From Streptomyces ferrugineus (GTDB lineage: Bacteria; Actinomycetota; Actinomycetes; Streptomycetales; Streptomycetaceae), in contig NZ_CP063373.1 of NCBI RefSeq assembly GCF_015160855.1, positions 8,717,001 through 8,781,000 of the forward strand: a stretch of 64,000 bases of DNA, given 5' to 3'. Shown piece by piece: positions 19,001 to 25,917 of this stretch. The number at the start of each line of letters is the position of its first letter. The first letter of the stretch is position 1. Under the pieces are notes generated by a model. The model saw only the letters and a program-made list of their open reading frames with translations. It did no database searches and was not told where the DNA came from. The position numbers were made by a program, and so were the translations under genes.

Positions 19001-19595
19001 ACGCGGGCAGCTGTACCAGACGCAGTCGTTGCGACCATCCGCCGCCGACGGCCGAGGCGAAGCCGCTGTAGTCGACGGTCACTTCGGCAGTACCCGCCGT
19101 GTCCGCCTCGGCAGTCAGCACGACACCCGTGATGCCCGCCTTACGGGCGGCCTTCTGGTCCAGCACGGTGATCCGCGCCTTGCCGCCCGCCACAGCCTTG
19201 TCCTTCGACGACGGGCTGACGGTGACCGGCACTCCGGCAGGCGAGGCCCTTCCCACTCTGCCGTCGGTGAGACCGAGTCTCGCTTCCCCTCGTCCGGGCC
19301 AGGCGGCCTTCTGCTCTGTCCGGGCTCGCCCCGCCTGGTTCGCGTTGGCCTTCTTGTCCCGGGCGACCTGCTGCCGCGCCTTCTTCGCGCCCGGCCCGTC
19401 GAAGGCCTTCACCTTGCTCACCCGGGACTTGGGCACGTCGGGCCGCCCCAGGCCGTCCGGCTCCCCGGCTTCGGCCACCTGCGCCAACCCCAGGGGCACC
19501 ACCAGAGCCAGAGCCAGCGACTGCACCAGCAGCCGGACGGTGCGACGCCGCGCGACCTCGCGACGTCTCTTTGAGGTGCCTATGCCAAAGGCCAT
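13068..19595 (-). CDS. Exported RHS/YD-repeat polymorphic toxin with C-terminal LHH nuclease
   Basis: 2175 residues from an ATG at 19595 (weak GGGACGAG ribosome site). A basic signal peptide (about 1-42, ending VAEAGEP) indicates Sec export. The central region (about 300-1895) is rich in YD/RHS repeats (YTYNDAGQRT, YGYDQSGNV) and ends with the RHS core LNGYSYAHNNPVSLSDPSG near residue 1897. After this junction the last 278 residues diverge. Their final 115 or so contain MNLHHMLQTQKGPVAEV with LHH near residue 2115, the signature of LHH-type nucleases in the HNH/EndoVII group. Base composition becomes more A+T-rich at the tip (about 13068-13700), as expected when toxin cassettes are swapped. 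The immunity gene overlaps its stop codon. Confidence 0.92.
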   Translation of the reverse strand: MAFGIGTSKRRREVARRRTVRLLVQSLALALVVPLGLAQVAEAGEPDGLGRPDVPKSRVSKVKAFDGPGAKKARQQVARDKKANANQAGRARTEQKAAWPGRGEARLGLTDGRVGRASPAGVPVTVSPSSKDKAVAGGKARITVLDQKAARKAGITGVVLTAEADTAGTAEVTVDYSGFASAVGGGWSQRLRLVQLPACALTTPHKRECREQQPLESDNDVAQQSVSAKVTLAETADGTSAQLLRSADGATSSATVLAVTAAAGGSGQSPKGAGDYSATPLSASSAWQAGGSSGAFTWSYDFTVPPAAAGPTPPLSLSYDSGSVDGRTATTNNQGTSVGEGFTLTESYIERSYGSCDDDGHADVFDRCWKYDNARLVLNGKSTRLVKDGDSGQWRLEDDDASKVTRSTGADNGDDNGEYWTVITGDGTRYVFGLNKLDGAGTQRTNSAWTAPVFGDDSGEPGYSGGDAFADRAVTQAWRWGLDYVEDTHGNAATYWYTKESNYYKKNKATTANASYTRGGYLNRIEYGLRKGALFTDKADAKVTFGYAERCTASDCSSLTKDTADNWPDVPFDAICSKDDSECDAAGPSFFTRKRVTGISTYSYNATSDAYDPVDSWSLTQQYLDGGDIGDSSDQVLTLKSLKRTGKAGDTSIALSPISFTYQMRPNRVDATDDILPLTRPRISTVTSETGAITTVTLSSPECVRSQVIGAAEDTNTRSCYPQYWHINGAENASVDWFHKYRVLAVLASDPAANNEAVEHAYAYSGAAWHYNDDPFTPKDERTWSDWRGYRKVTAWTGATAVTRSKTVSLYMQGMHGDRNKDGTTKSVTVAPLLDTDVDFGAASDSDRWKGVLRQQVTYNGSQPISSVFKSYTYGQTATQTVPDAADHIAQWVRNTTTYTSTYLTGSASWRTHVSTARYDTLGMVSSYDDYGQRGLGGDETCTRTWYARNTDLGITSLVSRTRTVARTCATVDTSLSLPATSATRGDVLSDTAVAYDNATATGWSAAQKPSKGEATWTGRATGYATTADLNGDRMPTGWQKVTATTYDVLGRPLSVADTAGNTTSTAYTPAEAGPLTKTITTDPKQYRSVSFLDPRRGLTLRSYDINLKKTELNYDALGRLTEVWLPNRVRGSQAPNTKFAYHLDSTKPSWVSTSTLKKDGDTYNTSYALYDALLRPLQTQSPTPQGGRLLTDTRYDTRGLAYETYADIFDTTSTPNGTYTRAEYGEAPTQTQTVFDGAGRATSSTLYVYGVKKWSTSTSYTGDSVATTALQGGAAKRTITDVRGRTTESREYAGESPADADFGTGPGASFAATRFTYALDGQQKSITSPDGAKWTYGYDLFGRQTSTDDPDKGTTTTEYNALDQVIKSTDSRGKSILTAYDELGRATGTWTGSKTDANQQTGYTYDTLLKGQPTSSTRYVGGKTGQAYTQTVTAYDSLDRATSTQLQLPDSDPFVQAGEPSTLAYETYYNIDGTQQFDRQPAMGGLPSEIIGFTYDGLGNLTSIGGSTGYLRDVSYSALAQPQQLTLGTGGSGNKSFYVTNRFEEGTGRLTRSHVTDQTHPYMLQDLNYGYDQSGNVTSISDPTTLGGTSAAETQCFAYDGHQRLTEAWTPTSQNCSDTRSASALSGPAPYWTGYTYNDAGQRTSETLHKSSGNTKTTYCYSNAAQPHTLTGTTTESDCASPQRSYTYDTTGNTTKRPGTSGTQDLSWSAEGRLAKLTEAGKATDYLYGADGQLLIRATTGGERVLYAGATELHLRADGTTWAQRHYAAGGITAAVRSNKSGTNKLTYLAGDHHNTSTLAIGPDTAQAYTKRFATPFGADRGQPIGDTTTWPDDKAFLGKTRDTVTGLTHIGARQYDPTLGQFISVDPLLETDKPQSLNGYSYAHNNPVSLSDPSGMGVPECHSGVITGCNNGVPDSDSVYHPERDKTNSTAHIGDALTGTAETDSTGNVNDTCSRKDGIGSCNYNPGPSDPGPVGNLIFGLVSNFPYLAEYFAWPFDDDCLNGGAGTPGCDYGEQFDAWAAEQGYDPGSDAYLVPSAIAAIFSHKPTTTKPKANTTALTRWSRTDYKGQRIYQRDDLVDPGYVSSADKYGRSNLKRMKQGLAPMGPDDKPMNLHHMLQTQKGPVAEVTHSMHFGNYNQLHWKAGTKIPSGIDRGAFNEWKTQYWKDRAAGFGG

Positions 19596-19676
19596 CGTTC
19601 TCGTCCCACCCAGTCCCGTGAAAAGAAGATCCGCAAGTCGCCCGCGGATACCCGCCGCGGCTGCTGTGTCCCGTGA

Positions 19677-19708
19677 GTGAGGACTGCCGTGCCAAGGGCA
19701 GTCCTCAC
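19677..19708 (-). terminator. Hairpin between the LamG exoprotein and RHS genes
   Basis: A perfect 12-bp inverted repeat, GTGAGGACTGCC (19677-19688) with GGCAGTCCTCAC (19697-19708) and an 8-base loop. It begins 13 bases downstream of the LamG gene stop on the minus strand, so it probably terminates or attenuates transcription before the RHS gene. Confidence 0.7.
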
Positions 19709-19720
19709 CGCTTCCGCCCG

Positions 19721-22700
19721 TCAGTCGCCCACGCGCTCGCCGACCTGCTCGCTGCTGGCCATGGCCCCGGCCCAGAGGCGCACCTCCGCGACCCGGCCCG
19801 GCAGGTAGTGCCGCCATGCGCCGCCGGTGAAGCCCGTGCCGACCGCGAACTCACGCGAGCCCAGTTTCGCCGTGAATGGGCGGGCATCGTCGTTCGGGTT
19901 GGCGCCCAGATAGAGGCTGATCGTGCTCTTCTGGGCATTGAAGACGCCGGTCAACCGGACCATGCCGTCCACCAGCGCGGTCTCTTCGGAAGACACGGCA
20001 CTGAACGTGCCGTCGGCGTTGAGCCGGCCGAAGCGCCAGAAACCGATGGGCACGGTCTTCTCTTCCAGCGTCTCCTCGTCCAGCACGGTCTGCTTGTCCG
20101 TCAGCTCGTACCAGAACCCCCACGCCGACCCGTCCGCCGACCGCTGGCCCACAACCTGCCCGGTGTAACCGACGTTCTTGCCCGCGAGTTTGTCCCCGTC
20201 GAGAGCGGCCAGCGTGGTGACCGTGAAGGATCCGGTGTCGTCCACCACCGGCCCCATCGTGGCGGCCGCGTCGTCCACACCGTCCAGCACGACCGCCTCA
20301 CCGTCCAGCGACGCCCCGCCGACCAGGGTCAGCGACTTGCCGTAGCCCGAGGTGGTGTCCGGGATGCTGGTGCCGCTGCCCCGGTCGGCCGACCAGTCGG
20401 CGATCAGCTCCACGCCCGCGTGCTTCTCCGAGATCAGCAGCCGCGCCTCGTCGGCGATCTCCTCGTTGGTCAGAGCCCGTTGCCAGACGGCGACTTCGTC
20501 GATCTGTCCGTCGAAGTGGTCGACGTTGTTGCCGGCCCACTTCACCCGGCCGATCTGCAGCGCTCCGGTGGCGGACCACGGAGTACCCGCGTCGGTCTCA
20601 GACTGCAGAACGCCGTTCACAAACAGGCGGACCTTGTTGGCACCGGCGTCGAAAGTGCCCGCTACATGGGTCCAGACGCCCTTTGCCCCGGGTCCCTTCG
20701 CCCGCGCCTTGTTCCACGTGTAGGAGGATTCGGTCTTGGAGAGCATGCGCAGACTCCAGTCCCCGAGTCCGTCGGCGTCGTACGACAGGTAGAACGGGCT
20801 GTAGCTGCCTCCGTCCTGACTCAGGACGGTCGCGGTTCCGGTGGCGTCCGGGTCCACTCGTACCCAGGCCGACACCGTGTACGACGACCGGGTCTCCAGC
20901 ACCGCGGCGCCCGTGGCCGCATGCCCCGTACCCCCGTCGAGCACGAGCCCCTTGTCCGTGACCGGCGCTGTCAGGGCGGCGCCGGTGGAATCGTGCGTCA
21001 TCAGACCCCGGCGCCCACGGCTGTCCCGCGCGGCACCGCCACTCAGGGTCAGGTCGTCCTTGCCGTCCCCGGTAGCCGCGTCCAGCGCCACGCCGCTGGC
21101 CTCACCGAAGTGGTAGTGGGCCACTGGCCCCGCTCCCGCCGCCACCAGGAAGTCCACCGCGTTCCACGCGCCGGGGCGACCCAGGTTGTCCTTGGCCCGC
21201 ACCCACAACGTGTGGGTGCCCGCATCTTGCGGCGTCACCGAAACGTTCGCCGTCGCGCCGCTCACCGTCGGCCAGGTGGACATACCCGAGAGGCCGTACT
21301 GGTACGAGACGACGTTGCTGTCACCGGTGTAGGGGGAAAAGCTGAAGGTGCCTTTCACGCCTGGTCCGCCGCCTGCTTGGCAGTCGTTGGGAGTGCACTC
21401 TTTGTACGGGGTACCTGTGGTGATCTTTGGAGCCTTCGGCGCGGACAGATCGACCTTGAAGTAGCACCAGCCGGTGGTGGAAGCGTTGGATGGTCCCGCC
21501 ACGTAGCTGTTGCCGTCGTTGTAGTAGGAGCGGACCCAAGCCCGGTATCGGTACAGGGTTCCCTCGGTCAGGGTCGACCAGAGAAGGTTCAGCTCCGTGT
21601 TGTCGCCGACGTAGCCGGTGGAGGGCCGCAGGTCGCCGTTGCCCGCCGGGGTGTCCGCCCACGTGCCGTCACTCTTCTTGTTGTCGACGTCGAAGTACAC
21701 GCGCAACTGCGCATCCTTCTCACCGCCCGGCTTGGTCTGCGCCGTCGCGGTCAGCCTCGGCTCGGACACGATCGCCGGGTCACTCTCGGAGTTCTCGCAC
21801 ACCGCGCTGTTCCCGGCGACCAGCCCGACCCCGGACGGCTTGTCCGGCAGCCCGACGAAATCCACGGCCAGCACCGCGTCATTCTTGAACCGCTTCCACG
21901 CCGACGTGTCCGACTCGTCGTGCGCCTTGATCATCAGTGTGAGCCGGGCGAACTTGCCCGCCGCGAAGTCCCGCACCGTCGGCGTCAGATTCTCGTTCGA
22001 CTCGTCCGGGTTGTCATTGAACTCGATCGGCGCATCCGGCGAGTCCGGATCACACAGCGAGCCCCGCCCGGCGGACACATGCCGGTCCACCATCAGGTCC
22101 AGATGCTTGGGGCGCGACGACCAGGTGGTGGACGAGGAGATGTTGCTCGTCCGCACCAGGTCCACCCAGCGCGGATCGCACTGGAACGCCCACGGCTCGG
22201 TCACCCGGAACGTGGCGTCCAGCACCTTCTTGCCCGTCAGGCTGGCTGGGGAGAACTCGAAGTACAGGCGCTGCACATAGCCGGGACCGCAGTAGTAGCC
22301 GTTCCAGGTCCCGCACTTGCCGGCGCCCTTGCCGGTGTCGTCGGACCCGTTGCCCCAGCCGTACGACTCGTAGCCGTCACTGCGCAGCAGGGTCCGCTCC
22401 GACTCGCCCCATGTCACGGTCGGATCGATGAACAGCGGAAACGCCGACTCCGGCGTCGTCGACAGCATCTCCGCGTCCGGTACGACCGTCAGCGAGTCCT
22501 TGGTGATATCCACGTCCATACGGGCCACCGCATCGCCCTGCCCCGGTTCCAGACCGGAACCCGAGGGGGCCGACTCCGAGGGATCGGACGGCTCGGTCAC
22601 CGTCGTGGAGTCGGCTTCTGCCGTGGACATTGATTTCGCCGCCGCCAACTGTGTCTGCGTCCCAGACGCAGCCTCGGCCTCTCCCGCCGAGTCCCACATC

Positions 22701-23317
22701 TGTGCGGGCGGCGCCTTGAACACCGTACGGCCGTCGCCGTCGACCGCCGCGAGGTTACCGGCCTGGCCTTCGTGGACCCGCAGCCCGTCGGACCGGAGTC
22801 CGAAGGTGAGTTTCTTCAACTCGGAGCTCGCGGCGGCCTCGGGAGTCCTCACCACGAAGACCGGCTGGAAGCTCTGGGGCGTAGCGGTCACTCTCAGATC
22901 CACGCCGGGCAGCACATCGGCGTAGAGGGCGCTGGTTCCGTCCAGTTGCGGAGCCGGCAGCGTGCCCGGCCAGTCGAGTTCAAGAGCGTTCCCGCGATCG
23001 GCGATCCGGGCCAGGGGCGTCTCCTTCCCGCCGCCCGAGAAGGACATTTCCACTGCGGCCGCCTTCGGAGCCACGGATCCGTCGGAACGTTTCACCAGGG
23101 CTGCGTCGGGAGCCTGCCATCCGCCGTCGGGCTTGGTGACACGTACCGGGACCGCCGACTCCTCGAGAGTGAAGGTGTAGCCGTCGGGGTTGGCGTAGAC
23201 GGAGGTCCGCTCGGTGCGTTCCCCCATCACCTCCACGCGTTGGCCGGACTCCTGCGCGTCCGCAAGTGCCCGCTGTCCCTCCGCCAGAGACGTTTCGTCA
23301 GCAGCAGCGGCTCGCAC
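19721..23317 (-). CDS. Large LamG/DNRLRE surface or secreted protein, signal peptide out of frame
   Basis: 1198 residues in this frame. The N-terminal 270 residues form an uncharacterised beta-rich region. A DNRLRE-type beta domain (about 290-430, with KCGTWNGYYCGPGYVQRLY and SSSTTWSSRP) and an Ig/fibronectin-like section (about 470-720) follow. The C-terminal part has two concanavalin-like LamG domains (about 725-950 and 960-1198). Such proteins accompany exported RHS toxins in Streptomyces and probably act outside the cell. The frame opens at a weak GTG with no ribosome site, while a convincing signal peptide (23298-23438) lies just upstream in another frame. The true gene is therefore probably 19721-23438 with a one-base frameshift near 23318. 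Confidence 0.85.
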   Translation of the reverse strand: MRAAAADETSLAEGQRALADAQESGQRVEVMGERTERTSVYANPDGYTFTLEESAVPVRVTKPDGGWQAPDAALVKRSDGSVAPKAAAVEMSFSGGGKETPLARIADRGNALELDWPGTLPAPQLDGTSALYADVLPGVDLRVTATPQSFQPVFVVRTPEAAASSELKKLTFGLRSDGLRVHEGQAGNLAAVDGDGRTVFKAPPAQMWDSAGEAEAASGTQTQLAAAKSMSTAEADSTTVTEPSDPSESAPSGSGLEPGQGDAVARMDVDITKDSLTVVPDAEMLSTTPESAFPLFIDPTVTWGESERTLLRSDGYESYGWGNGSDDTGKGAGKCGTWNGYYCGPGYVQRLYFEFSPASLTGKKVLDATFRVTEPWAFQCDPRWVDLVRTSNISSSTTWSSRPKHLDLMVDRHVSAGRGSLCDPDSPDAPIEFNDNPDESNENLTPTVRDFAAGKFARLTLMIKAHDESDTSAWKRFKNDAVLAVDFVGLPDKPSGVGLVAGNSAVCENSESDPAIVSEPRLTATAQTKPGGEKDAQLRVYFDVDNKKSDGTWADTPAGNGDLRPSTGYVGDNTELNLLWSTLTEGTLYRYRAWVRSYYNDGNSYVAGPSNASTTGWCYFKVDLSAPKAPKITTGTPYKECTPNDCQAGGGPGVKGTFSFSPYTGDSNVVSYQYGLSGMSTWPTVSGATANVSVTPQDAGTHTLWVRAKDNLGRPGAWNAVDFLVAAGAGPVAHYHFGEASGVALDAATGDGKDDLTLSGGAARDSRGRRGLMTHDSTGAALTAPVTDKGLVLDGGTGHAATGAAVLETRSSYTVSAWVRVDPDATGTATVLSQDGGSYSPFYLSYDADGLGDWSLRMLSKTESSYTWNKARAKGPGAKGVWTHVAGTFDAGANKVRLFVNGVLQSETDAGTPWSATGALQIGRVKWAGNNVDHFDGQIDEVAVWQRALTNEEIADEARLLISEKHAGVELIADWSADRGSGTSIPDTTSGYGKSLTLVGGASLDGEAVVLDGVDDAAATMGPVVDDTGSFTVTTLAALDGDKLAGKNVGYTGQVVGQRSADGSAWGFWYELTDKQTVLDEETLEEKTVPIGFWRFGRLNADGTFSAVSSEETALVDGMVRLTGVFNAQKSTISLYLGANPNDDARPFTAKLGSREFAVGTGFTGGAWRHYLPGRVAEVRLWAGAMASSEQVGERVGD

Positions 23318-23438
23318 CCGGATCAGCGGACAGCACAGGCAGAGCGGCGAGTAGCGCTGCCGCGGTGGTCACGCTGATCAGACGCCGACCCGGTCTACCG
23401 CCGTCGCCGTCGGCACGGCGACGCCCCCTCAACCTCAC
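23298..23438 (-). pseudogene. Out-of-frame signal-peptide segment of the LamG gene
   Basis: Reading from a GTG at 23438, seven bases after an AGGGG ribosome site, gives 46 codons: a basic start (RLRGRRRADGDGGRPGRR), then the hydrophobic core LISVTTAAALLAALPVLSAD. The frame then hits TGA at 23298, overlapping the start of the long LamG frame. Removing one G from the GGG at 23318-23320 would join the two frames as ADPVRAAAADETS, a sensible signal-peptide cleavage region. Either the gene is frameshifted, the base is a sequencing error in a homopolymer, or decoding is programmed. Confidence 0.75.
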
Positions 23439-23533
23439 AAGCCCACCCCTGAGTCACCGTCAAGTTGCCACGTGTGTCCGCACGAAACGGAGCGGAGTAA
23501 ACCGTGCACGAGGTGCAAGTGAAAGTGAAGGTC

Positions 23534-23552
23534 TTGTGATCACAATGTGATC
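23534..23552. promoter_or_regulatory. Palindromic operator-like site before the LamG gene
   Basis: TTGTGATCACAA (23534-23545) is a perfect 12-bp palindrome, directly followed by a repeat of its half, TGTGATC (23546-23552). It lies about 100 bases upstream of the LamG start and just past the DUF397 stop. It may bind a regulator of the toxin locus; the protein is unknown. Confidence 0.4.
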
Positions 23553-23560
23553 CCAGGGGG

Positions 23561-23734
23561 TCAGCTCAGCGCTGCCGTGAACTCGACCCAGGCCTGCGAG
23601 GTGAGACGGAGTATCGGGCCGTTGGAGTTCTTGGAGTCGCGTACGGCCACGGTGGTGGGGATGTTACGGGCGACTTCGACGCATTCGCCGCCCGAGCTGC
23701 TGTAGCTGGACTTCACGAAGTGAAACTCGGGCAC
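23561..23734 (-). CDS. DUF397 domain protein
   Basis: 57 residues from a GTG at 23734, with GGAGATC upstream. The sequence FVKSSYSSSGGECVEVA followed by VAVRDSKNSNGPILRL and AWVEFTAAL is the standard DUF397 pattern, a small family almost confined to actinomycetes. It begins three bases after the stop of the XRE regulator on the same strand, the normal arrangement in which DUF397 proteins modulate or are controlled by a partner XRE protein. Its biochemical activity is not known. Confidence 0.92.
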   Translation of the reverse strand: MPEFHFVKSSYSSSGGECVEVARNIPTTVAVRDSKNSNGPILRLTSQAWVEFTAALS

Positions 23735-23737
23735 GGA

Positions 23738-24616
23738 TCAGATCTCCTGGCGAATACGGTCAATGAGCAGGACTGCGTCGTGTTGCGCGAGGCTGAGACG
23801 AGCGGTTCGGTCGAAGAACGTGCTGTACGTGGCGCTTTCGGCCTCGTTCTCCACCCACACCGTAGACGCGATGGAGTCCACATGGACCACATCCACGGCC
23901 TCCGTCTCTGCGAACGAGATGATGCTGAACGGGCCGGTAATGCATGGATGGCCGCCGGTCCGGAACGGCAGTACCTGGAGGCGGACGTTGGGCAACTGCG
24001 CCACCTTCAACAACTGCTCAAGCTGGGCACGCATCACCTCGGGACCGCCCACCAACTGCCGTAGGGCCGCCTCCCAGATGACGGCGTACACCTGGAGGGG
24101 ATGCTCGCCTCGCAGGCGTTCCTGGCGGCGCATGCGCACCTCGACGATGCGATCGATGTCGTCGGGATCCTCCCACACGCCATCACTGACAGCCAGGGAC
24201 CGCGCGTACTCGGCTGTCTGGAACAGGCCTGGAATCAGGGACAGTTGCCAGGTGCGGACGCGATGGGCAACGTCCTCCATGGCAATGTACTCGGCGAGAG
24301 CGCCCGCATTGGGCGAGTGCTGCCACCACCCCTTGGCCTTGCGTCGCTCCCGGTCCAGCTTTGCCAACTCCAGTAGACGAGCGACGGCCTTGCGGTCGCC
24401 CAAGCCGTAGAACTCACACAGCACACGGATGTCCGGGTCCCGCATCGGCACCCAGCCCCGCTCCATCTTCACGATCTTTGAGTTGGTCGCGTTGATGACG
24501 TCGGCGGCCTGCTGTTGCGTCACGTCCGCGGCGTCGCGTAGGCGCAACAGTTCAGCACCGAGCCTGCGGCCCAGGACAGTTGAGGTCCGATTGCCCAGTT
24601 GTGCGTTAGGAGTCAC
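23738..24616 (-). CDS. XRE-family helix-turn-helix regulator (DUF5753 type)
   Basis: 292 residues. An N-terminal XRE helix-turn-helix (about 15-72, with RRLGAELLRLRDAADVTQQQAAD) is followed by a DUF5753 ligand or partner domain (about 100-285, with LIPGLFQTAEYARSL). These proteins act as DNA-binding developmental or antibiotic regulators in Streptomyces, typically with a DUF397 protein and a divergent ATP-binding protein, exactly as here. The palindrome at 24659-24672 in the divergent region is a plausible operator. Confidence 0.93.
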   Translation of the reverse strand: MTPNAQLGNRTSTVLGRRLGAELLRLRDAADVTQQQAADVINATNSKIVKMERGWVPMRDPDIRVLCEFYGLGDRKAVARLLELAKLDRERRKAKGWWQHSPNAGALAEYIAMEDVAHRVRTWQLSLIPGLFQTAEYARSLAVSDGVWEDPDDIDRIVEVRMRRQERLRGEHPLQVYAVIWEAALRQLVGGPEVMRAQLEQLLKVAQLPNVRLQVLPFRTGGHPCITGPFSIISFAETEAVDVVHVDSIASTVWVENEAESATYSTFFDRTARLSLAQHDAVLLIDRIRQEI

Positions 24617-24658
24617 GGATCAAGTCTCCCTTGAACCAACGCAGCAAGTCATCCGATG

Positions 24659-24672
24659 GAGACAATTGTCTC
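24659..24672. promoter_or_regulatory. Palindrome between the XRE regulator and ATP-binding gene
   Basis: GAGACAATTGTCTC is a perfect 14-bp palindrome 43 bases upstream of the XRE start and 105 bases upstream of the divergent ATP-binding gene. Its symmetry and position suggest an autoregulatory XRE operator; binding is inferred. Confidence 0.5.
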
Positions 24673-24777
24673 TGAATCACTTGCACCCAAGACGCACGGC
24701 TCATTACTGTCGGTGCACAACCACCCACCCGGCGAAGTCATCCGGCTGCGTCGACCGCACAGGGAGGTGCGTGCCTC

Positions 24778-25239
24778 ATGCCCGAACCCCACTCCTCGAC
24801 CGACCCCGTCCACCACGAAGACCAGCTCGACTACACGCCCGTCCCACGCAGCGTCTCCCTTGCCCGTCACCGCACGACCCGACTGGTCACCGCGTGGGGA
24901 TATCCACACCTCGCCTACGACGCCGCTCTGGTCGTCTCCGAGCTGATGACCAAGGCCCTGCTGCACGGCAGCCTGCGAGATCGGCTCATCCGGCTGCGGA
25001 TCAGCACCACGGCCGCCGCCCTTCGCGTCGACGTCAGCGACCCCCGCGCCGAGCGCCTGCCATGCCCGCGAGACGCGACGGGCGAGGATCAGTTCGGGCG
25101 CGGGCTAACGCTGGTCGGCGCACTTGCGGAGGACTGGGGTGCGGGGCCACGCATCGGGGTGGGCAAGACGGTCTGGGCGGAGTGGGGCCTCGCGCTCACC
25201 CTCTGCGGCAGCGATCCGGTCGCGCGCGCGAAGGAGTGA
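24778..25239 (+). CDS. RsbW-like ATP-binding regulatory protein
   Basis: 153 residues with a histidine-kinase-like ATPase fold of the anti-sigma type: an N-terminal strand, then VVSELMTKALLHG (N box region, about 60), a DVSDPRAERLP segment and GRGLTLVGALAEDWG (G box, about 105-120). The usual N-box asparagine (SELVTNAL) is lysine here (SELMTKAL), which could weaken Mg-ATP binding. The ATG follows a GGGAGG ribosome site. It is divergent from the XRE/DUF397 pair, a common Streptomyces trio. Confidence 0.87.
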   Translation: MPEPHSSTDPVHHEDQLDYTPVPRSVSLARHRTTRLVTAWGYPHLAYDAALVVSELMTKALLHGSLRDRLIRLRISTTAAALRVDVSDPRAERLPCPRDATGEDQFGRGLTLVGALAEDWGAGPRIGVGKTVWAEWGLALTLCGSDPVARAKE

Positions 25240-25301
25240 CGGGAATGGCGCTAGCGTGGGCACGTGCCGGTTTTGTGCTCGACAAGCGGAAGGGGCGGCC
25301 A

Positions 25302-25655
25302 ATGACCATGCCGTACGAGGACGGGAACGCTCCGCTCATTCCGCGGCCTGAGCTGTCGCTGCCGGCGCTCCGACAGGCCGTGGCCACGGTCGCCCCCTCC
25401 CGCCTGCCCGAGTTCTTCGAGGACCTGCAGAAGGCCTTCGTACGTGCCGGGGACGAGGACAGCGTCGTACCGATCCGGATGTTCTACCGGCAGTGGGGGG
25501 TCGTGGTGGAGATCGAGCGTCACCCCGAGACCGCGCGCCGTCTGCACGCCGCCGAGCAGGCCGTCAACGACCCGGATCCGGCCGTGCGGGAGCGCGCTAT
25601 CCGCGAGGCCGGGGAGATCGTGCGCGCGGCGCACCGCGAGGTCGCCGGTGGCTGA
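25302..25655 (+). CDS. DUF6247-like small protein, possible antitoxin
   Basis: 117 residues from an ATG at 25302, seven bases after AGGGG; an ATG at 25245 would add 19 residues and has a poorer site. The protein is mostly helical and acidic with LPALRQAVATVAPSRLPEFFEDLQKAF, a FYRQWGVVVEIERHPE strand region and a C-terminal helix. This matches actinobacterial DUF6247 proteins as I remember them. Its stop codon overlaps the start of a RelE-sized gene, so it may be an antitoxin. That role is inferred from gene order, not shown. Confidence 0.7.
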   Translation: MTMPYEDGNAPLIPRPELSLPALRQAVATVAPSRLPEFFEDLQKAFVRAGDEDSVVPIRMFYRQWGVVVEIERHPETARRLHAAEQAVNDPDPAVRERAIREAGEIVRAAHREVAGG

Positions 25656-25899
25656 CTGGCACTGGGAGCTGTTCCAGGACGACCTGCTGGACGGGCTCCC
25701 GGATGAGGCCCGTTTCGAGACCGAGCGGCTGGCCAATGAGATCGCGGTGCGCGAATCCATGGTCTTTCTGGAGGGCGCCGCCTTCACCGGGACCGGCCCC
25801 GGCATGCGCACCGAGAGCCGGGGGCTGCTCATGCTCACCTATCTGACGGATGTGCGTGGGGAGCGCATCGTGGTCGTGCAGGTGAGCTGGTTCGGCTGA
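25648..25899 (+). CDS. Small RelE/ParE-like protein, possible toxin partner
   Basis: 83 residues from a GTG at 25648, overlapping the upstream gene by 8 bases and therefore coupled to it. The N-terminal half is helical (LLDGLPDEARFETERLANEIAV). The C-terminal half ends in two strands, GLLMLTYLTDVRGERIVVVQVSWFG, which resemble the closing beta-hairpin of RelE/ParE-fold toxins. No catalytic residues can be assigned with certainty. With its partner it has the size and overlap of a type II toxin-antitoxin module. Confidence 0.6.
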   Translation: MADWHWELFQDDLLDGLPDEARFETERLANEIAVRESMVFLEGAAFTGTGPGMRTESRGLLMLTYLTDVRGERIVVVQVSWFG

Positions 25900-25917
25900 G
25901 GCACGGTGTGCTCGGCC

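Noticed and set aside
19596..19817. N-terminal extension of the RHS protein to 19817
   Set aside because: It would run through the hairpin and into the LamG gene, and would bury the signal peptide that begins at 19595.
19673..22633. Long plus-strand open frame opposite the LamG gene
   Set aside because: It lies antisense to recognisable LamG and DNRLRE domains and its translation shows no domain or ribosome site.
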